Of a DNA stretch of 20,760 bases, positions 18,025 through 20,760 are shown one piece after another. Under the pieces are notes generated by a model, which saw only the letters and a list, made by a program, of their open reading frames with translations, was not told the DNA's origin and did no database searches. The stretch comes from a bacterium. GTDB taxonomy: Bacteria; Latescibacterota; UBA2968; GCA-2709665. Each line of letters begins with the position of its first letter. The stretch's first letter is position 1. The DNA lies in assembly GCA_027619145.1 (NCBI GenBank), contig JAQCGA010000010.1:1-20760 (forward strand). Reading direction: 5' to 3'. The translations under genes and the position numbers were made by a program.

Positions 18025-19338
18025 TCATTTCATAAACAGATACCTGGCAATGAAAATGACCGCCAACAGATCTACCAACGGATGTACTTCTTTCCCTCGC
18101 CCTCCCAGCCGCTTCACAAAAGGATACGCAACAAACCCCAGCGCGATCCCATTGGAAATGCTAAACGTCAGCGGCATGGCCACCATCGTCAAAAACGCCG
18201 GCAACGCATCGGACATATCGTCCCATTTCACCCGTGCGGCAGACGCCATCATCAGCACGCCCACAACAATCAGCGCCGGTGCCGTCGCAAAAGATGGAAT
18301 TGCTTCGATAAGAGGCGTCACGAACAGGGCCCCTAAAAAAAGGAGACCCGTAATCACACTGGCAAAACCCGTTCGTGCACCCGCCGAAATACCAGAAGCA
18401 CTCTCAATATACGTCGTCACCGTAGACGTTCCAAAAATCGCACCTGCCATGGTGCCTACCGAATCGGCCAACAATGCCCGGTTGGCCCGAGGCAAACGCC
18501 CCTCTTTGTCCAGAAATCCAGCTCGTTCAGACACCCCCACCAGCGTGCCCATCGTATCAAAAAGATCTACAAAAAGAAAAGCAAACACCAACCCGATTAG
18601 CCCCACGTCGAAAGCCGCAGGCAAATTCATCACCGCCTCGCCAAACAGCGTGGCAGGCCACACAGGAAGACTGAAAACACCCTGGGGCAAAGGGGTTACG
18701 CCTGTAAGCATACCCAGTCCGGTCACGCCCAGCACACCCAGTAATATCGCTCCCTTCATCCCACGAACCAGCATCACACCAATACCCACCACCCCCAGCA
18801 GGGCCAGCCCCACCGGCCCGGTTTGCACCTCACCCAATTGCACCAGCGTTGCGGAACTCGCGGCAACCAGACCCGCATTCTTCAACCCGATAAACGCAAT
18901 AAACAACCCAATTCCTGCTGCAGTGGCATGTTTAATGGCCTCGGGTACCGCATGGATAATGGCCTCCCGCACCCGAATCAGCGTCAGCATCGTAAACAAA
19001 ATACCCGATGCCAGCACCACGCCCAATGCCAGATCCCATCGGACGCCCATGCCCAATACCACAGAATAGGTAAAAAATGCGTTCAAACCCATCCCCGGTG
19101 CAAGCGCAAACGGGTAATTCGCCCCAATCCCCATAATCAGCGTGGCCAGTGCAGCAGAAATACAGGTGGCGAAAAGCAATTCTGGAAACAAATTCCGGCC
19201 CAGCGCCTCAGACAGAATACCGGGATTTACCGCCACAATATAGGCCATGGTCACAAACGTCGTGACACCACCGATCACCTCGGCCCGAAAATTCGTTCCC
19301 AGTTCCTCAAACTTAAAATATCTTGCAATCCACGTCAT
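18025..19338 (-). CDS. NCS2 family purine/nucleobase permease (AzgA/PbuG type)
   Basis: 437 residues, a polytopic inner-membrane protein. The pattern matches the AzgA-like branch (adenine, guanine and hypoxanthine uptake with H+): N-terminal FKFEELGTNFRAEVIGGVTTFVTMAYIVAVNPGIL, PGMGLNAFF, the VDLFDTMGTLVGVSERAG segment and GTSTVTTYIESASGISAGARTG. Specificity cannot be set from sequence alone. Start: ATG 19336-19338, with GGAGGAG (19349-19355) ten bases away. A TTG directly before it (19339-19341) has better spacing (seven) and is the alternative. It lies 48 bases after the M28 peptidase gene and 57 bases before the kinase gene, all on one strand. Confidence 0.92.
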   Translation of the reverse strand: MTWIARYFKFEELGTNFRAEVIGGVTTFVTMAYIVAVNPGILSEALGRNLFPELLFATCISAALATLIMGIGANYPFALAPGMGLNAFFTYSVVLGMGVRWDLALGVVLASGILFTMLTLIRVREAIIHAVPEAIKHATAAGIGLFIAFIGLKNAGLVAASSATLVQLGEVQTGPVGLALLGVVGIGVMLVRGMKGAILLGVLGVTGLGMLTGVTPLPQGVFSLPVWPATLFGEAVMNLPAAFDVGLIGLVFAFLFVDLFDTMGTLVGVSERAGFLDKEGRLPRANRALLADSVGTMAGAIFGTSTVTTYIESASGISAGARTGFASVITGLLFLGALFVTPLIEAIPSFATAPALIVVGVLMMASAARVKWDDMSDALPAFLTMVAMPLTFSISNGIALGFVAYPFVKRLGGRGKEVHPLVDLLAVIFIARYLFMK

Positions 19339-19386
19339 CAACCAGCTTCTCCTCCCGCACCATCTTTTTTTACTTACGGCTCATGC

Positions 19387-20604
19387 CTACTTCAATTGTC
19401 GGCCAAAATTCCTCGCAAAAATCACAAAATCAGAAAACCCCACCTGACCGTCCCGGTCCAGGTCAAACCGAAGGTCCACATTCTCAGCCATTCCGTAGGC
19501 CTGCACGAACAGCGTGAAGTCCGCCAGACTCACCTGGCCATCCCCCTCAAAATCTGCCGAACGAGCGGGAAAATTCCCCATCTGAGCCACACTGGCCAGC
19601 ACGGCTTTGCCGATCTCCGTCACCAACGATAAATCCACTTGTTCCAGAGTATCCGCACTTGTATTGAGGTGCGTCGCCGGATTTCCATCGTACTGAAAAA
19701 TGCCCAGCGCGGGGTATCCCCGGTTCAGAAACGACTGATGATCCGAACACCCACACCCGGTACTGCTAATCGACACATGTCCGCCGGCTCCATCGCTGGC
19801 CCGCACTGTCGTATACTCCGCCGCCGCTTGTGCCACCACTTCCCCCAATTTTCGGTACAGATGTGTCGTATCAATTGAAAACACGTCCGAAAACTGCGTA
19901 GAACGCGTCCCAATCGCATCCAGTTGCAACATCGCCAGAATCTCATCGCCCTTTATTCTGGCTTGCGACGCGTAGTGCTCGCTCCCAATCAGCCCCAGTT
20001 CTTCTGCCCCAAAAAATACAAACTCCACCGTCACTTCCAGCTCAGCATTCCGCAACAGCCTGGCCAATTCCAGAAGCGCAGCAACACCCGAAGCATTGTC
20101 GTCTGCTCCGGGGGCCACGTCCTGGCCTTCCTGCGTGCGGTCAATCGAAATTGTATCGTAATGTGCGCCTAAAACAATTTTCCGATGCGGGTACAGCGTT
20201 CCAGGTTTTACGGCCACCACGTTCCACTGCGGCAGATCTCGAAAAACAAAACGATGGGTTTCCTGTACGGAATCTACAAGAACCCGGTACTGCCGGTTCA
20301 CGTTTACCAGGAAAGTATCGAAGCGCACCTCCCGGTATCCTAGAACCTCCAGCCGTTCATGCAACCAGCGTGCCGCTACCGCATTGGAATCTGCACCCAT
20401 AAACCGGGTCTCAAATGCGACCATTCGGTGTACCGTTTCCGCCAAACTATCTTGCGACACCCCTGCAACAAGACCCGCAATTTCTGGATCGGGCGCACCT
20501 TCAGCCCCTGTGCTGGCCACAACCAGCATCAGCAGACAAGCTCTCGCTACAAAGAACAAACCAGGCTTCCTGTTTTTCAAGAATACAATCCCTTTCCACA
20601 ACAT
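19387..20604 (-). CDS. Secreted M28 family zinc peptidase with C-terminal dockerin-like EF-hand pair
   Basis: 405 residues from ATG 20602-20604. The signal peptide region (LKNRKPGLFFVARACLLMLVVASTGAEGA) is preceded by a short polar stretch. M28 aminopeptidase metal and catalytic residues are all visible: GAHYDT (His148), GADDNASG (Asp168), GAEELGLIGS (Glu201/Glu202), LQLDAIG (Asp229) and HLNTSAD (His312). The C-terminus has two Asp-rich loops, DFEGDGQVSLAD (351-362) and DLDRDGQVGFSD (381-392), spaced like dockerin or Ca-binding repeats common in FCB-group secreted proteins. Start alternatives: GTG 20614-20616, or TTG 20578-20580 with AAGGGA eight bases upstream, which gives a cleaner signal peptide. 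A strong promoter at 20626-20654 drives it; the permease and kinase genes follow. Confidence 0.9.
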   Translation of the reverse strand: MLWKGIVFLKNRKPGLFFVARACLLMLVVASTGAEGAPDPEIAGLVAGVSQDSLAETVHRMVAFETRFMGADSNAVAARWLHERLEVLGYREVRFDTFLVNVNRQYRVLVDSVQETHRFVFRDLPQWNVVAVKPGTLYPHRKIVLGAHYDTISIDRTQEGQDVAPGADDNASGVAALLELARLLRNAELEVTVEFVFFGAEELGLIGSEHYASQARIKGDEILAMLQLDAIGTRSTQFSDVFSIDTTHLYRKLGEVVAQAAAEYTTVRASDGAGGHVSISSTGCGCSDHQSFLNRGYPALGIFQYDGNPATHLNTSADTLEQVDLSLVTEIGKAVLASVAQMGNFPARSADFEGDGQVSLADFTLFVQAYGMAENVDLRFDLDRDGQVGFSDFVIFARNFGRQLK

Positions 20605-20625
20605 ATATAAACTCACGTATCAGCA

Positions 20626-20654
20626 AAAATAGACTTCAGACCCATAAAAGTCAA
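20626..20654 (-). promoter_or_regulatory. Sigma-70-type promoter of the M28 peptidase operon
   Basis: TTGACT (20649-20654), a 17-bp spacer and TATTTT (20626-20631) on the minus strand. The predicted transcription start near 20619 is just upstream of the candidate starts of the peptidase gene. Confidence 0.6.
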
Positions 20655-20751
20655 CCGCCTTCCAACAGGAAATCCGCTGAAGCTTTTGGGGAACCTGCCG
20701 ATACTTATTGTATAACAAAGCCAACCGACACACCAGGAGGAGGTAAAACCA

Positions 20752-20760
20752 ATGATCTTT
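20752..20760 (+). CDS. Start of a plus-strand gene running off the window
   Basis: ATG ATC TTT at the last nine bases is preceded by a very strong ribosome binding site AGGAGGAGGT (20735-20744), seven bases upstream. Only three codons are visible, so the product cannot be named. A TATAAC at 20711-20716, with GGAACC sixteen bases before it, could be its promoter, but this is weak. Confidence 0.55.

Noticed and set aside
17774..19069. Plus-strand open frame of 431 codons opposite the permease
   Set aside because: Ser/Pro/Thr-rich mirror translation of a membrane protein gene, with no homology visible.

Overview
The window is a gene-dense bacterial chromosome segment of moderately high GC, with no phage, transposase, rRNA, tRNA or CRISPR. 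Three things suggest a member of the FCB/candidate-phylum group, for example Latescibacterota. One is a secreted peptidase ending in a dockerin-like pair of Ca-binding repeats. Another is an outer-membrane protein that joins a zincin, a PD40 beta-propeller and a beta-barrel. The third is a sulfatase / MlrC / Gfo-Idh catabolic cluster together with widespread intergenic palindromic repeats. The taxonomic call is inference only.

Layout. 1-198: the C-terminal end of a small membrane protein (+). 229-3042 (-): a peroxide-response unit, a PerR/FurA-like regulator followed by catalase-peroxidase katG, with a strong terminator. katG is interrupted by one in-frame TGA exactly where many KatG proteins have Cys (M. 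tuberculosis Cys549). The rest of the reading frame is intact, and a bacterial-SECIS-like hairpin follows at a suitable distance. This is the most interesting feature of the window: either a candidate selenocysteine-containing KatG, or a nonsense mutation or sequence error.

3215-9087 (+): a likely operon of a small PH-like membrane protein, a parallel beta-helix protein, a formylglycine-dependent sulfatase and an MlrC-type M81 metallopeptidase. A palindromic repeat element and a Gfo/Idh/MocA oxidoreductase follow. This looks like a catabolic module for a sulfated or glycosylated organic substrate. 9088-9467: a repeat-rich intergenic island with a near-perfect bidirectional terminator.

9468-20604 (-): three transcription units. 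First, the zincin/propeller/barrel protein followed by a PQQ-type sugar dehydrogenase. Second, an ECF sigma factor, its zinc-finger anti-sigma factor and a DUF4097 protein, tightly coupled. Third, a secreted M28 peptidase, an NCS2 purine permease and a PAS-histidine kinase-receiver hybrid. A new (+) gene begins at 20752 and runs off the window.

TGA is used as the normal stop by at least six genes here, including katG itself, so the internal katG TGA is not explained by a changed genetic code.
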